From: Lentzea albidocapillata
GTDB taxonomy: Bacteria; Actinomycetota; Actinomycetes; Mycobacteriales; Pseudonocardiaceae
NCBI RefSeq assembly: GCF_000719115.1
Contig: NZ_JOEA01000031.1
Location: 1-64,000 of the forward strand
Reading direction: 5' to 3'
Length of the DNA stretch: 64,000 bases
A model generated the notes under the pieces. The model was given only the letters and a program-made list of their open reading frames with translations. It did not search any database and was not told the origin of the DNA. This document shows, piece after piece, positions 1-19,275 of this stretch; position 1 is the first letter of the stretch; every line of letters begins with the position of its first letter. A program made the position numbers and the translations under genes.

Positions 1-41
1 CCGCCAGCGTTCGTCCTGAGCCAGGATCAAACTCTCCAATA
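1..41 (-). rRNA. rrs: 16S rRNA, 5' end only (runs off left edge)
   Basis: The reverse complement of the first bases reads as the universal 16S 5' segment, including AGAGTTTGATCCTGGCTCAG followed by GACGAACGCTGGCGG. Only about 40 nt of the gene lie in the window; the rest lies to the left. The 5' boundary is approximate. The gene is on the same strand as tyrS and lies downstream of it. Confidence 0.95.
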
Positions 42-554
42 AGGATTGTGTTGATCGCTCCAGACGGAAAATGTCTGGCATCTATCTTCTCAAAGGAATT
101 ACCTCGACGAGAGGTAATTCATATATTACTGGCTGTGTTTCGGCACGCTGTTGAGTTCTCAAAGAACACGCGCACACCGCAGCTAGTCTCCGAAGAGAGT
201 TGCTTCCGGGGCTGTGTCGTACTTAAGCTTGGTTATTGAAACTTCCGACGCCCTTGGCCTCTGAGCTCAGACGAGCTACCGGCTGGGTCTTCATCGTTTC
301 CAGATCACCCACTCTACCACACTCGGTGGAAGCTTGGTTCGTGATCCGTGTCGCGCTCCGTTCCGGTGTTCCCGGCCCGTTCCTCGCTGACATGGAGAAA
401 GTTACACGCACGCCAACGGGGGGTCAAATCGGGGGCAACCCAGCCGCCCGCGATCTAGAAACCGCAGGTCAGCAGCCCCGTACAGGACCCTCCGACCACG
501 CTATCGCAGCCGAAACCCGTACACACTGTGACCGCGATCACATCCAGAAACATC
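42..554 (-). promoter_or_regulatory. rRNA operon leader and promoter region (no protein gene)
   Basis: This stretch between tyrS and 16S holds no convincing gene. On the minus strand it carries features known from actinobacterial rrn leaders: a motif at 146-168 containing TGTTCTTTGAGAACTCAACA, which resembles the boxA-like antitermination/processing element, and a perfect 10-bp hairpin at 96-120 (GAATTACCTC, loop of 5). A smaller hairpin at about 61-77 (CAGAC/GTCTG) lies nearer the 16S. The short ORFs here have no recognisable product and are best read as noncoding leader. Confidence 0.75.
399..427 (-). promoter_or_regulatory. Candidate rrn promoter
   Basis: On the minus strand TTGACC (422-427) is followed after exactly 17 nt by TAACTT (399-404). 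This is the best -35/-10 pair upstream of the rRNA leader motifs. A second possible -10 (TAGAGT, about 306-311) lacks a good -35. rrn operons often have several promoters, so this may be one of more than one. Confidence 0.45.
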
Positions 555-590
555 GAAGGCCGCCGGTCCCAGGTGGGACCGGCGGCCTTC
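555..590 (-). terminator. tyrS transcription terminator
   Basis: A perfect 16-bp inverted repeat (GAAGGCCGCCGGTCCC and its complement) with an AGGT loop lies 20 nt past the tyrS stop. It is very GC-rich and is followed on the minus strand by a moderately T-rich stretch. It would insulate tyrS from the rrn promoter downstream. Confidence 0.85.
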
Positions 591-609
591 TAGGACCAGA
601 ACAGGCAGG

Positions 610-1893
<1,284 letters not shown>

Positions 1894-1951
1894 TGTCGCC
1901 TACCTGGTCCAACGGGTTTCGACCTGGTAGGCGGACGGGTATGCGGAGGCC

Positions 1952-2389
1952 ATGACGGACCCACGTGACTCGGAGTTAGGCCGGCCGACCGAGCGCATGC
2001 CGCGCGTGGACGAACCGGTGGCCGAAGAGGTCGTCGAGCGCGACGACGACTACCGCAGGGTGCGGACGGTGCGAACCGTCTGCGCACTCATCGACATCGT
2101 GTGCTGGACGTTCGCCATCGTGCTGTTGGTGCACATCTTCCTGGTGATCGCAGGTGCGAACGCCACCAACGGGTTCTTCCAGTTCATCGCCGGCTGGGCG
2201 GACGGGATCACGCTTGGCCTTGACGGTCTCTTCACACCGGACAACGCGTCCGCGGCGACGCTCCTCAACGAGGGCCTGGCCGCTGTCCTGTGGCTGATCA
2301 TCGGTGCGTTGCTCACCAACCTGATCACCCGCATCGCGTTGCCCTCCGGACATCGGCGCGCCTGGTACCGCAGGTCGGTGCGCCCCTAG
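1952..2389 (+). CDS. Small two-helix membrane protein, unknown function
   Basis: I do not recognise a named family. The 145-residue product has a charged, acidic cytoplasmic N-terminus (residues 1-45), a hydrophobic segment at about 46-68 (IDIVCWTFAIVLLVHIFLVI), a loop of about 45 residues rich in Gly and Ala, a second hydrophobic segment at about 109-128, and a basic C-terminus. A GGAGG sits very close to the ATG. The gene is divergent from tyrS and is followed after 12 nt by the TIR-domain gene, so the two are probably co-transcribed. The pair interrupts the otherwise conserved mpg-tyrS neighbourhood. Confidence 0.7.
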   Translation: MTDPRDSELGRPTERMPRVDEPVAEEVVERDDDYRRVRTVRTVCALIDIVCWTFAIVLLVHIFLVIAGANATNGFFQFIAGWADGITLGLDGLFTPDNASAATLLNEGLAAVLWLIIGALLTNLITRIALPSGHRRAWYRRSVRP

Positions 2390-2401
2390 AACAATGGCGG
2401 G

Positions 2402-3436
2402 GTGGCCGAGTACGAGTTCGACGTCGCCCCTTCGTTCGCAGAGCAGGACCGCGCCAAGGTCGAGCCGATCGTGCGACGGTTGGAGGACCTTGGCGTCAAG
2501 GTCTACTACGACGAGGACCAGCTCGTCGCGCGGTGGGGCCTCGACCTGATCGAACTCACCACGGAGACGTTGACGCACAAGGTCCGCTACGTGCTGATGT
2601 TCGCTTCACGGCACTACGTCGAGCACAAATGGGCACGGCACGAACGCAAGACCGCACAAGCGCGGGCTCTTGGGCAGCAGAACGAGTACCTGCTGCCCAT
2701 CAAGCTCGACGACACCGAGGTACCTGGCCTGCTGTCCAGCATCGGTTACCTGGACCTCCGCGTGCACGACACCGAGGTGATCGCGCAGTCCGTGGTGCAG
2801 AAGCTCGCCCAGCACCGCGCCGAGTTCACCCCGTCGACCCCGATCACCCCCAAGTCGGTGGCCGCGCTGGTCAGGGAGAAGCCACGCGGCTGGGAGTACC
2901 TCCTCTACGCGACCGTTGTGGCGCAAGGACTCGCTGACCTCCAGCAGAAGTACCGCGAGCACTTTCTCCGCTACTCGCCGCGCAACGGCATCGTCGAGCA
3001 CGGCAACGGCATCGACCTGATCCGCGACCGCAACGTGCTGCTGGGCGAGATCATCAAGGTCGCCGTGGAGTCCGTCTTCACCGCCGAGACCCAGGAAGCC
3101 GCGTTCGGCCGGTCGGGCGAGCCGGGCGACGCGGACCGGATCGTGCACCTCGGCGAACTGTTCGTGCGCACGTTCGCCGAGATCCTCGACTGGGCGCGGG
3201 GAATCCACGGAACCAGCTACGCGCACGAGCCCGCCCGTGCCGCCGCTCGGGTGCAGGCGCGGTTCGCGGACCGGCAACTGGAGGCGATGCACGCGGTGGC
3301 GCGGGATCTGCGCGAGGTGGCGGACACGCTGGTCGAGCGGTTGACCGCCGGGGAGCGGATCGACATGACGGTGCCGCTGGTGTTCGAGGTGGAGCCGGCG
3401 TTGGAGGTGGAGTTCAAGGCGGCGCTGGACAGGCTG

Positions 3437-3445
<9 letters not shown>
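2402..3445 (+). CDS. TIR-domain protein with helical C-terminal domain
   Basis: The first 120 residues form a TIR-type fold. It opens with YEFDVAPSF, continues with GVKVYYDEDQ, and carries a helix with S69..HKWARHE. In NAD-cleaving TIR proteins the glutamate four residues after that tryptophan is catalytic; here it is E81. The remaining 225 residues are mostly charged helix with no motif I recognise. Start is GTG at 2402, because an ATG 8 nt earlier is out of frame. TIR proteins in bacteria act in anti-phage NAD depletion or in signalling. No sensor gene (such as a cOA- or STING-type partner) is adjacent, only the upstream membrane protein, so a defence role is inference. The 3' end overlaps the convergent mpg stop. 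Confidence 0.75.
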
Positions 3446-5432
<1,987 letters not shown>

Positions 5433-5691
5433 TCAGCTAGCGAAGTCGTAAAGCGATTCTTCCGAACGGGCGACGAGACCGACCACGCGCCCCTCGTACA
5501 GCGCGACGTCGACCTCGCCGGAACCCGACGGCAAGGCCATCCGCGCGACCCGCACCGCGACCGAGCCCAGACTGGACCTGACGACGCCGGCGCGGAAGTT
5601 GAGCTCGCGGACGGCCTCGGCGACGGAGACGGTCTCGCCGTCCACCGCCACCGGAACGCCCGCGTCGAACGTCAGAACGGCGTGCACGGGC

Positions 5692-5699
<8 letters not shown>
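5433..5699 (-). pseudogene. argG remnant: 88-codon ORF made of two ArgG segments
   Basis: In this operon family argG (argininosuccinate synthase, about 400 residues) normally lies between argR and argH. Here only 88 codons are present. Residues about 6-38 (TFDAGVPVAVDGETVSVAEA, then VRELNFRAG) resemble the ArgG region around residues 225-260. Residues about 58-86 (SGSGEVDVALYEG and RSEESLYDF) resemble the region around 350-375. The whole ATP-binding N-terminal domain and the central block are missing, so synthase activity is not possible. The frame is nevertheless open, starts with ATG and overlaps argR by 8 nt. It is either a recent internal-deletion relic or a shortened protein with a new role. 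The ArgG comparison is from memory of the family, not an alignment. Confidence 0.65.
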
Positions 5700-8256
<2,557 letters not shown>

Positions 8257-8260
<4 letters not shown>

Positions 8261-9122
8261 TTGTCCCCCAAGACCATGGTTCCGACACCTTCAGTGGTGA
8301 AAACTTCGAGCAAAACGCTGTGGGCCAGCCTGCCGTCGATCACGTGCGCCTGCGGGACACCGCCGCGCACCGCGCGCAGGCAGGCCTCCATCTTCGGCAC
8401 CATGCCACTTTCCAGGTCCGGCAGGATCTTCTCCAGCTCGGAGGCCCGGATCTGGTTCAGCAGCGACGAGCGGTCGGGCCAGTTCGCGTACAGGCCTTCG
8501 ACATCGGTCAGCACGACCAGTTTCTCGGCGCCCAGGGCGACCGCGAGAGCGCCTGCTGCCGTGTCCGCGTTCACGTTGTGCGGCACGCCGTGGATGTCCG
8601 GCGCGACCGACGACACGACCGGGATGCGGCCCGCACGCACGATGTCGAGCACCGCGTCCGGGTTCACCTCGGTGATGTCGCCGACGAGACCGATGTCGAC
8701 CTCCTCGCCGTCCACGATCGCACCACGGCGCGTGGCCGTGAACAGATGCGCGTCCTCGCCGGAGATGCCGACTGCGTAAGGGCCGTGCTGGTTGATCAGG
8801 CCGACGAGCTCGCGCCCGACCTGCCCGACCAGGACCATCCGCACGACGTCCATGGCCTCCGGCGTCGTGACGCGCAGGCCGCCGCGGAACTCGCTGTGGA
8901 TGCCGAGCCTGTCCAGCATGGACTTGATCTGCGGGCCGCCGCCGTGCACGACGACCGGGCGCAGGCCGCACAGCCGCAGGAACACCATGTCCTCGGCGAA
9001 CGCCTTCTTCAGCTCGTCGTCGACCATGGCGTTGCCGCCGTACTTGACGACCACGAGCGCGCCGCGGAAACGCTCCAGCCACGGCAGCGCTTCGACGAGG
9101 ACTGCCGCCTTCTCTTGTGCGT

Positions 9123-9126
<4 letters not shown>
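8257..9126 (-). CDS. argB: Acetylglutamate kinase
   Basis: This kinase phosphorylates N-acetylglutamate and is usually the arginine-feedback point in actinobacteria. The 289-residue protein contains the amino-acid-kinase motifs VVKYGGNAM (residues 27-35) and [10 protein letters not shown] (58-67), plus the C-terminal [12 protein letters not shown] segment. The N-terminal helix ([16 protein letters not shown]) is of the type used for hexamer formation in arginine-sensitive enzymes. Start and stop overlap argJ and argD. Confidence 0.96.
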
Positions 9127-12916
<3,790 letters not shown>

Positions 12917-12920
<4 letters not shown>

Positions 12921-14389
12921 GGTACGTCTGGACGCTGCTCGCGTTCCTGGTCGGCCTGGTGCCGCTGATCGCCCCGCTGGCACCGGTCCCCCATCCCGCG
13001 CTGACCGTCGCGACCGCGCTGTGGATCGCCGCGCTGGTGTGGATCGCGCCGGACAGGCCCGAGTGGGCGCTGCTGCTCACCGCGCCGCTCTTCGCGGTGA
13101 ACAACCTGTGGGCACAGGCCATCACGACGATCGTGGTCTTCACCGCGTGCCGCCGCCTGCCGCGCCTGGGCCGGTTGTGGGCGCTGCTCGGGATCATGAC
13201 GCTGCTGCAGTCCGCGTTCAGCCAGTTCCAGGAGAGCTACCGGAGCATGCCGCTCTGGGAGGCCGTGGCCGGCGCGATCATCGGTTCGGTGTTCTTCGTG
13301 CTGTTCCCCGCGGTCTCGGGCATGCTGCTGGGCCGCCGCAGGCCGATGGTCCGGCTGCTGCAGGAACGCAACGAGTACCTCGAACGCGCCCGTGCCCTGA
13401 CCGCCGCGTCCGCCCGTGCCGACGAACGCGCGCACATCGCCGGCGAGATGCACGACATGCTCGGCCACCGGCTCAGCCTGATCTCCATCCACGCCGGGGC
13501 ACTCGAGCTCACGACCGCCCGCAAGGCTCCCCAGCTGCACGAGCAGGCCGAACTGATCCGCACCACGTCGTCGCTCGCGATGGCGGAACTGCGCGAGATC
13601 CTCGGCGTGCTGCGGACGAACCCCGAGCCCGAGTCGCTCGACGAGGACACCGGCACCCGTTCCGACATCGCCGCGCTGGTCGAGGGTTCCGGGCTCGCCG
13701 CGACGCTCGACTGGTCCGGCGACGACCTGCACGGCGCCGACCAGCGCACCCGCCGCGCGGTGCACCGGGTGGTCCGCGAGGCGCTGACCAACGTCGCCAA
13801 GCACGCGCCGTCCGCCCGCACGCGGGTGCAGGTCGCGGTCCAGGCGGGCCGTGCCCGCATCCAGGTGGTGAACGGCCCGTCGCCGGCGACGCCCGGCAGG
13901 GGCACCCGGCGCGGCCTGATCGGCCTGGAGGAACGCGTCGGGCTGCTCGGCGGGTCGTTCAGCGCCGGCCCGCCGGTCGAGGGCGGTTTCCGGGTGGCGG
14001 CGGACGTGCCGCTGAACCCACCGGCCCAGGCGGACCTGACCGCCACCGAGGCCGTGGAGGTGCCTCCCCCGCCCGCCGCCGAGGTGCTGACCGTCCCGCG
14101 CGTGCTGGGCGGTGGCTGCCTCGGGTTGCTGACGCTGCTGCCGATCGCGGGCGCGCTGATCGTGTTGCTGCTCTTCGCGTTGTTCAACCCGACGCAGATG
14201 AACGCGCCGTACTTCGACTCGTTGCGGGTGGGCGTCACGGCTGAAGGGGACGTGTACGAGGAGTTCGGCCTCGGGCAACTCGGCGTGGACGGGTGCTCGC
14301 GGTTCCGGACGTCGCACAACCCCGACCTCTCCTACAAGCTGTGCTTCCGCGACGGCAGGTTGTCCTCGAAGGAGCAGGAGCGCACGTAG
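12917..14389 (+). CDS. Sensor histidine kinase (HisKA_3 type) with C-terminal membrane tail, copy 2
   Basis: This 490-residue paralogue of the preceding gene has the same plan: membrane helices (about 3-135), phospho-acceptor H179 in EMHDMLGHRL, N-box VVREALTNVAKHAP, G-box RRGLIGLEERVGLLGG, then a C-terminal membrane helix (about 405-425) and a tail with two cysteines (DGCSRF and KLCFRD). Conservation of the cysteine pair in both copies suggests a disulphide in an extracytoplasmic domain. The ATG overlaps the stop of copy 1. The TAG stop (14387-14389) falls on the junction of a MITE-like element, so the original 3' end may differ by some codons. Confidence 0.85.
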
Positions 14390-14552
14390 GGCCTGTCTCG
14401 AAGTCTGGTTCGATGAGAGTCGCGCTTGAGGTGGTTCCTGGTGGTGCGGCCGGACGGCCCGCATACCGGTGTTGTATGTGGGTTGTCCGGCCGTGCCACC
14501 AGGGGCCGCCTCGGGCCCGGCTATCGCGGACCAGACTTCGAGACAGGCCCTA
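14387..14552. mobile_element. MITE-like element, 22-bp terminal inverted repeats, TA duplication
   Basis: A perfect 22-bp inverted repeat bounds this noncoding stretch (14388-14409 against 14530-14551; the left end starts AGGGCCTGTCTCGAAG). TA flanks each end, as after insertion at a TA target. Inside, a second imperfect inverted repeat (CCTGGTGGTGCGGCCGGAC around 14440-14460 with its complement around 14485-14505) and a short central one would fold the whole element into one long hairpin. There is no transposase. This is the structure expected of a nonautonomous element mobilised by an IS5/IS427- or IS630-type transposase; the family is inferred from the TA target only. Confidence 0.75.
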
Positions 14553-14563
14553 AGCTGCTGGGC

Positions 14564-15205
14564 GTGATCCGAGTTCTCATCGCCGACGACGAAACGCTCA
14601 TGCGGGCCGGCATCCGGCTGATCCTCGAGAACGACCCCGAGATCACCGTGGTCGCCGAGGCGAGCGACGGCAGGCAGGCCGTCGAGCTGACCCTGAAGCA
14701 CACGATCGACGTCGCGCTGCTCGACATCCGCATGCCGGGTGGTGACGGGCTCAAGGCCGCCGAGCAGATCGCGACGAGGACCAGCGTCGTCATGCTCACG
14801 ACGTTCGGCGAGGACTCCTACGTGGCCCAGGCGCTGAAGGTCGGCGCGACCGGGTTCCTGCTCAAGGACACTCCGCCGCAGGAGCTGATCAACGCCGTCC
14901 GCAAGGCCGCGCGGGGCGAGCCGATCCTGGCCCCGCAGATCACCAAGCGCCTGATCGAGAAGCACCTGACCGCACCGAACGACGGTTCGGAGGCGCGCCG
15001 CAAGATCGACACGCTCACCGAGACCGAACGGGGCGTGCTCAAGCTCGTGGGCGAAGGGCTGTCCAACACCGAGATCGGCGAGCAGCTCTTCATGGCGACC
15101 GGCACGGTGAAGGCGCACATCAGCCGGATCCTGCCCAAGCTGGCGTGCTCCAACCGCGTGCAGGCCGCCATCGTGGCCCACGACGCCGGCCTCACCCGAT
15201 CGTGA
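14564..15205 (+). CDS. NarL/FixJ-family response regulator
   Basis: The 213-residue protein has a receiver domain (IRVLIADDE at the start, phospho-acceptor D54 in LLDIRMPGG, and the conserved lysine in FLLKD near 105) and a LuxR-type helix-turn-helix at about 145-205 (LTETERGVLKLVGEGLSNTEIG). The GTG at 14564 is the natural start. Translation further upstream would run through the MITE. It is the obvious partner of the two kinases, but the mobile element separates it from them and supplies the sequence where its ribosome site should be. Its stop abuts the convergent sthA stop. Confidence 0.93.
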   Translation: MIRVLIADDETLMRAGIRLILENDPEITVVAEASDGRQAVELTLKHTIDVALLDIRMPGGDGLKAAEQIATRTSVVMLTTFGEDSYVAQALKVGATGFLLKDTPPQELINAVRKAARGEPILAPQITKRLIEKHLTAPNDGSEARRKIDTLTETERGVLKLVGEGLSNTEIGEQLFMATGTVKAHISRILPKLACSNRVQAAIVAHDAGLTRS

Positions 15206-16621
15206 TCACTGGGTCGTGAAGCGGTCCAGTGCGCGGATCTTGTTCGTGGCGTCCAGGGCCGCGACCTTGTAGGCCTCGGACAGCGTCGGGTAGTTGAAGA
15301 CCGTGTCGACCAGGTAGTCGACCGTGCCGCCGCAGCCCATCACGGCCTGGCCGATGTGCACGAGGTCCGTGGCGCCGGTGCCGAACACGTGCACACCGAG
15401 GATCTTCCGGTCCACAGTGGACACCAGCAGCTTCAGCATGCCGTACGCGTCGCCGACGATCTGGCCGCGGGCGAGCTCGCGGTACCGGGAGATGCCGACC
15501 TCGTAGGGCACCGCGGACGACGTCAGCTCGGCTTCGGTGGCGCCGCAGTAGGAGATCTCGGGGATCGTGTAGATGCCGATCGGCTGCAGCGCGGTCAGTT
15601 CGTGCACCGCCTCGCCGAACGCGTGGTAGGCGGCCAGCCGGCCCTGGTCCATCGACGTCGCGGCCAACGCCGGGAAGCCGATCACGTCGCCGACGGCGTA
15701 GATGTGCTCGACCGGCGTGCGGTAGTGCTCGTCGACGGACAGGCGGCCGCGGTTGTCGGCCTCGATCCCGGCGGCGGCGAGGTTCAGCTTCTCGGTGGTG
15801 CCCTGCCGGCCCGCCGAGTACATGACGGCGGCGGCCGGGATGCGCTTGCCGGAGGCCAGCGTCGTGATGGTGCCGCCCTTGGACACCTCGACGTTCACCA
15901 CCTTCTCGCCGAAGCGGAACGTGACCGCCTGGTCGCGCAGGTGGAACTTCAGCGACTCGACGATCTCGGGGTCGCAGAAGTCCAGCATCTTCTCGCGCTG
16001 CTCCACGACCGTCACGCGGGTGCCCAGGGCGGCGAACATCGAGGCGTACTCGATGCCGATCACGCCCGCGCCGACGACCACTAGCGACGCCGGGATCTCC
16101 TGCAGTGCGAAGACCTCGTCGGAGTCGAGGATCCGCTCCTCGTCGAAGTCCACCACGGAGGGACGGGCCGGCGTCGTGCCGGTCGCGATGACGATGTACT
16201 CGCCGGTGATCGTGGTGTGGTCGCCGCGGTGGCTCCCGTCGACGACGACGGTGTGCTCGTCGGCGAACCGGCCCCAGCCGTTGAGGAGGTCGATGCCGTT
16301 GCGGTGCAGTTGCGCGCGCACGACCTGGACCTCGCGGCCGATCACGTGCTGCGTACGGGCCATCAGGTCGGTGATCGTGATGTCCTGCTTGACGCGGTAG
16401 CTGGCGCCGTACAGCTCGCGCTGGCTCATGCCCGTCAGGAACATGACGGCTTCGCGCAGGGTCTTCGACGGGATGGTGCCCGTGTTCGCGCAGACACCGC
16501 CGACCATCTCCTGCTTGTCGATGATCGCCACGCGCTTGCCCAGTTTCGCACCCGCGATCGCCGCCTTCTGGCCGCCAGGGCCAGAGCCGATGACGATCAG
16601 GTCGTAGTCGTACGGCGTCAT
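15206..16621 (-). CDS. sthA: Soluble pyridine nucleotide transhydrogenase
   Basis: This FAD-dependent cytoplasmic enzyme exchanges reducing equivalents between NADPH and NAD. The protein of about 471 residues has the N-terminal FAD motif [19 protein letters not shown], the NAD-binding [20 protein letters not shown] near 180, and the C-terminal dimerisation domain. The usual disulphide pair of this flavoprotein family is reduced to [13 protein letters not shown]: one cysteine is kept and the second position is threonine, which is the SthA pattern and argues against lipoamide dehydrogenase. ATG 16621 has AGGG 8 nt upstream. A GTG at 16630 is also possible. Confidence 0.92.
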   Translation of the reverse strand: MTPYDYDLIVIGSGPGGQKAAIAGAKLGKRVAIIDKQEMVGGVCANTGTIPSKTLREAVMFLTGMSQRELYGASYRVKQDITITDLMARTQHVIGREVQVVRAQLHRNGIDLLNGWGRFADEHTVVVDGSHRGDHTTITGEYIVIATGTTPARPSVVDFDEERILDSDEVFALQEIPASLVVVGAGVIGIEYASMFAALGTRVTVVEQREKMLDFCDPEIVESLKFHLRDQAVTFRFGEKVVNVEVSKGGTITTLASGKRIPAAAVMYSAGRQGTTEKLNLAAAGIEADNRGRLSVDEHYRTPVEHIYAVGDVIGFPALAATSMDQGRLAAYHAFGEAVHELTALQPIGIYTIPEISYCGATEAELTSSAVPYEVGISRYRELARGQIVGDAYGMLKLLVSTVDRKILGVHVFGTGATDLVHIGQAVMGCGGTVDYLVDTVFNYPTLSEAYKVAALDATNKIRALDRFTTQ

Positions 16622-16631
16622 GGTCGACACC

Positions 16632-17636
16632 CTACTTCGACGGCTGCGATTCCACTCCGGAACTGCTGAACGGCAGCAGATCCAGCAGGCGGCCGGTGGC
16701 CCGGTAGTCCGCGACCCGCTCGGCGAACGGCCGCTGCACGATCCTGTGCACGGCGTCCCTGCCCAGCCGCTCGTAGGCGGGCACCGTGTCGTTGCTCAGG
16801 AAGTCCCAGCGCGCCACCCGGTCCGCGTAGTTGAACGCGGGCAGCGGGCCGCCGAACAACGGCCGGTACTGCGCCGGCGTCTTCCCGCCGGGCACGGGCA
16901 TCGGCCCGGCGACCGTGATCGCGTACGTGACCATCTCGCCGGGCGGCAGCAACCGGGCCCGCATCCGGTCGAACTGGCCGGCGATCACCAGGTTCTGCTC
17001 GCGTGACGAGAACTCCATGACCGCCTGCGCCGGGTCCGCCCACGCCGCCGTGGTGTCCGCGTCGATGATGCCCGCGTCGCGCAGTTCCTCCACGGCCTTG
17101 ATGCCGCCGTGCAGGTAGGCGGCGTGCATCGCGCCTAAGTCCATGAAGATGTGCTTCTGCATGGACATCAGCATCGACGAGAACCAGCGCAGTTCCGGGA
17201 CCGTGCCGAGGTCGAGCATTCCGGCGGCGAAAGCGGGCGCGCCGATGTTCGCGAAACCCATCCACCGCAACGTGTCCGGGTGCGTCAGGTAGAGCTTCGC
17301 GTAGAAGTCGTAGACGGCGAAGATCACCGCGCGGTTGGAGTCCGCGGAGCGCTGCGGGTCCCACTCGGCCAGGTTGACGCCCGCGTCCTCGGCGGCACGC
17401 ACGATCCAGTACTGCCACAGCAACGCCCTGAACCTCGCCGGCGCGATGCCCTTGGCCCGGTATCCGGCCAGCGCCTGCTCGATCGCGGCACGGTCGGACG
17501 GCAGGTCGGGGTGCACTCCACCCCGCTGTTCGCCGTTTCCGTTCACCAGCGGCAGATCCAGGTAATCCACCGTGTCCGCTTTGGTAGCACCCATGCTGCC
17601 GAGCACGAGCGCCGCCACGACCATGAGCACGCGCAT
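16632..17636 (-). CDS. Secreted or membrane-anchored protein of unknown function
   Basis: I do not recognise this family. From ATG 17636 it has 334 residues, beginning with a hydrophobic segment [20 protein letters not shown] that reads as a signal peptide. The mature part is mostly helical with many Trp, His and Met residues (for example [55 protein letters not shown]). The frame stays open upstream, so a longer N-terminus cannot be excluded. Its stop lies 10 nt before the sthA ATG on the same strand, so the two genes form an operon. A link to redox metabolism is only suggested by that position. Confidence 0.7.
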   Translation of the reverse strand: MRVLMVVAALVLGSMGATKADTVDYLDLPLVNGNGEQRGGVHPDLPSDRAAIEQALAGYRAKGIAPARFRALLWQYWIVRAAEDAGVNLAEWDPQRSADSNRAVIFAVYDFYAKLYLTHPDTLRWMGFANIGAPAFAAGMLDLGTVPELRWFSSMLMSMQKHIFMDLGAMHAAYLHGGIKAVEELRDAGIIDADTTAAWADPAQAVMEFSSREQNLVIAGQFDRMRARLLPPGEMVTYAITVAGPMPVPGGKTPAQYRPLFGGPLPAFNYADRVARWDFLSNDTVPAYERLGRDAVHRIVQRPFAERVADYRATGRLLDLLPFSSSGVESQPSK

Positions 17637-17782
17637 GAACGCGAACTGTATCCGGATCAAGCACCCTTTCCGTTCACATGAGCACCCGGTCAAGTGATGT
17701 TTTGCGCGTTCGTTAGGACTTCCGGTACCGATGGGGCCATAAATCCCAACAGGGCTACTCCTTATGCCTATAACGTTTGGGT

Positions 17783-18451
17783 GTGACTCTTGAGGTTTCC
17801 TTGATCGAGGCGGTTCGAGCGGGACTCGAGGAGCGCGCGGATCCGGTGAAAGCACTGGAGATGCAGGCGTACATGAAGTCCGGCATGCCATTCCTGGGCG
17901 TGCAGAAACCGGGACGGGTGGCACTGCTGAAGTCGCTGCCCCAGTTGCACGACCGGGACAAGTGGCTACACGCCATCCAGACGTTGTGGCGCGAGGCGAC
18001 CTATCGCGAGGAGCGCTACATCGCGTTGTCACTGAGCGGTGATCGCCGATTCCAGTCCGTCGATCTGCTGCCGTGGTTCGACGAGATGATCGTGACCGGC
18101 GCGTGGTGGGACTACGTCGACGAGATCGCGTCGAAACGCGTCGGGCCGTTACTGCGCTCGACGCCTGACGTCGTGCGGCCGTTGATGCTGAAGTGGTCCG
18201 TCGACGCGGACAGGTGGCGCCGCCGGACGTCGGTGATCTGCCAGCTGGGGTTCAAGGGCGCGACCGACGTGGAACTGCTGACGGCGTGCGTCGACGCCAA
18301 CGTGGACGATCCCGACTTCTTCCTGCGCAAGGGGATCGGCTGGGCGCTGCGGGAGTTCGCGAAGACCGAGCCCGGCTGGGTGCGCTCGTTCGTCGAGGCC
18401 CGGCCGGGGCTGTCGCCGTTGTCACGGCGCGAGGCGTTGAAACATCTCTAG
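17783..18451 (+). CDS. AlkD-like DNA alkylation repair protein (HEAT-repeat)
   Basis: AlkD-type DNA glycosylases are small all-helical HEAT-repeat proteins that excise bulky or charged alkylpurines. This 222-residue protein matches in length and in conserved segments: YMKSGMPFLGV near the start, WWDYVDEIAS in the centre, WSVDADRWRRRTSVI, and DFFLRKGIGWALREFAKTEP near the end, where tryptophan and aspartate positions line the DNA surface. I chose GTG 17783. A TATAAC at 17769-17774 lies 8 nt before it, consistent with a leaderless message; TTG at 17777 is an alternative. It is divergent from the sthA operon. Confidence 0.82.
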   Translation: MTLEVSLIEAVRAGLEERADPVKALEMQAYMKSGMPFLGVQKPGRVALLKSLPQLHDRDKWLHAIQTLWREATYREERYIALSLSGDRRFQSVDLLPWFDEMIVTGAWWDYVDEIASKRVGPLLRSTPDVVRPLMLKWSVDADRWRRRTSVICQLGFKGATDVELLTACVDANVDDPDFFLRKGIGWALREFAKTEPGWVRSFVEARPGLSPLSRREALKHL

Positions 18452-18457
18452 GGCCTG

Positions 18458-18955
18458 TTAGCCGTGTTTCGCGCGACCCGAGTAGGTGAGCGGGAAGACG
18501 AGCTCGGCGCACGCCGCCGGGACGTCGGCAGCGACCTCGACCTTCATGACGACCTCGACCGCACCTCCCGCGGGGATCTCCACGACGTCGGTGAGCGGCA
18601 CGACCGTCAGCACGCCGGACGGGCAGCCCTCGACGCGCTGCTGGGTGCCGTCGAGCGGCTGACCGGGCACCGCCGACAGGCTCTCGACGATGATGACGAC
18701 CGGGTTGGGGTTGGACAGCCGCACCTTGCGCTGGCCCACGGCACCCGGCTTGAGCTCCACGGGAGCGCCGGAGATGTCGTTGATCTCGAACGGCTTGAGC
18801 TGCTGCATGCCCGACTCGCCGCTGCTCACGGAATACGCCATCGCCGGCAGTTGCTGCTTGGGCCACGTGAGGTGCATGGCCGCCACGACCGCGGCGCCGA
18901 CCATGAGGATCGTCAAGGACACGGCGATCTCAAGGCGCGGACCCAGACTACGCAT
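18458..18955 (-). CDS. Membrane-anchored extracytoplasmic protein, unknown function
   Basis: The 165-residue protein has an N-terminal transmembrane segment (about 9-30, IAVSLTILMVGAAVVAAMHL) followed by an extracytoplasmic domain of about 130 residues. The domain looks beta-rich (VELKPGAVGQRKVRLSNPNP, VEIPAGGAVEVVMKVEV) and has two cysteines (EGCPSG and AACAEL) that could pair. This resembles small Ig-like domains found on actinobacterial envelope proteins, but I cannot name a family. It is convergent with the alkD-like gene (6-nt gap) and has no visible operon partner. Confidence 0.75.
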   Translation of the reverse strand: MRSLGPRLEIAVSLTILMVGAAVVAAMHLTWPKQQLPAMAYSVSSGESGMQQLKPFEINDISGAPVELKPGAVGQRKVRLSNPNPVVIIVESLSAVPGQPLDGTQQRVEGCPSGVLTVVPLTDVVEIPAGGAVEVVMKVEVAADVPAACAELVFPLTYSGRAKHG

Positions 18956-19275
18956 GGCGCAACTCTCCAGAGTTGTTGCTCCCAGGCGGTGGGTTCGCCT
19001 CTAGCTCCCCACCGGACCGGCGACCATACTCGCCCGGTGGTTCATCGCTTCGCCCCTCGGCCCTGGCGGGCCGCGCCGCCAATCTTGGAGAAGCTTCACG
19101 TACTGCGCAAGCGTCTGACGGGCGCCGATTTCCCCTTGTAATGAGGGACTTTTGGCACCTTGACAGCTACGCAGGGCTACCACCTGCTGATTTGACCCCA
19201 AATCCCGACTTCCGGGACTCAGCCGATCGAGCGAACTTGCCCATCGGTTTTTCCGTACCACGACCCCGGTTTGTG
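18956..19275. other. Intergenic region with no supported gene
   Basis: About 320 nt lie between the start of the membrane-anchored protein gene and the pheT terminator. One 86-codon minus-strand ORF (19001-19261) is present, but its composition is not protein-like and it has no neighbour logic. The promoter of the 18458 gene should lie in the left part. I see no clear tRNA, riboswitch or repeat here. Confidence 0.5.

Noticed and set aside
18449..18458. AGGGCCTGT next to the alkD-like stop, matching the first bases of the MITE ends
   Set aside because: Only nine bases match, and no second inverted end is nearby, so it is not a copy of the element.
19001..19261. An 86-codon minus-strand frame between the 18458 gene and pheT
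   Set aside because: No protein-like composition, no ribosome site and no neighbour logic; treated as intergenic.
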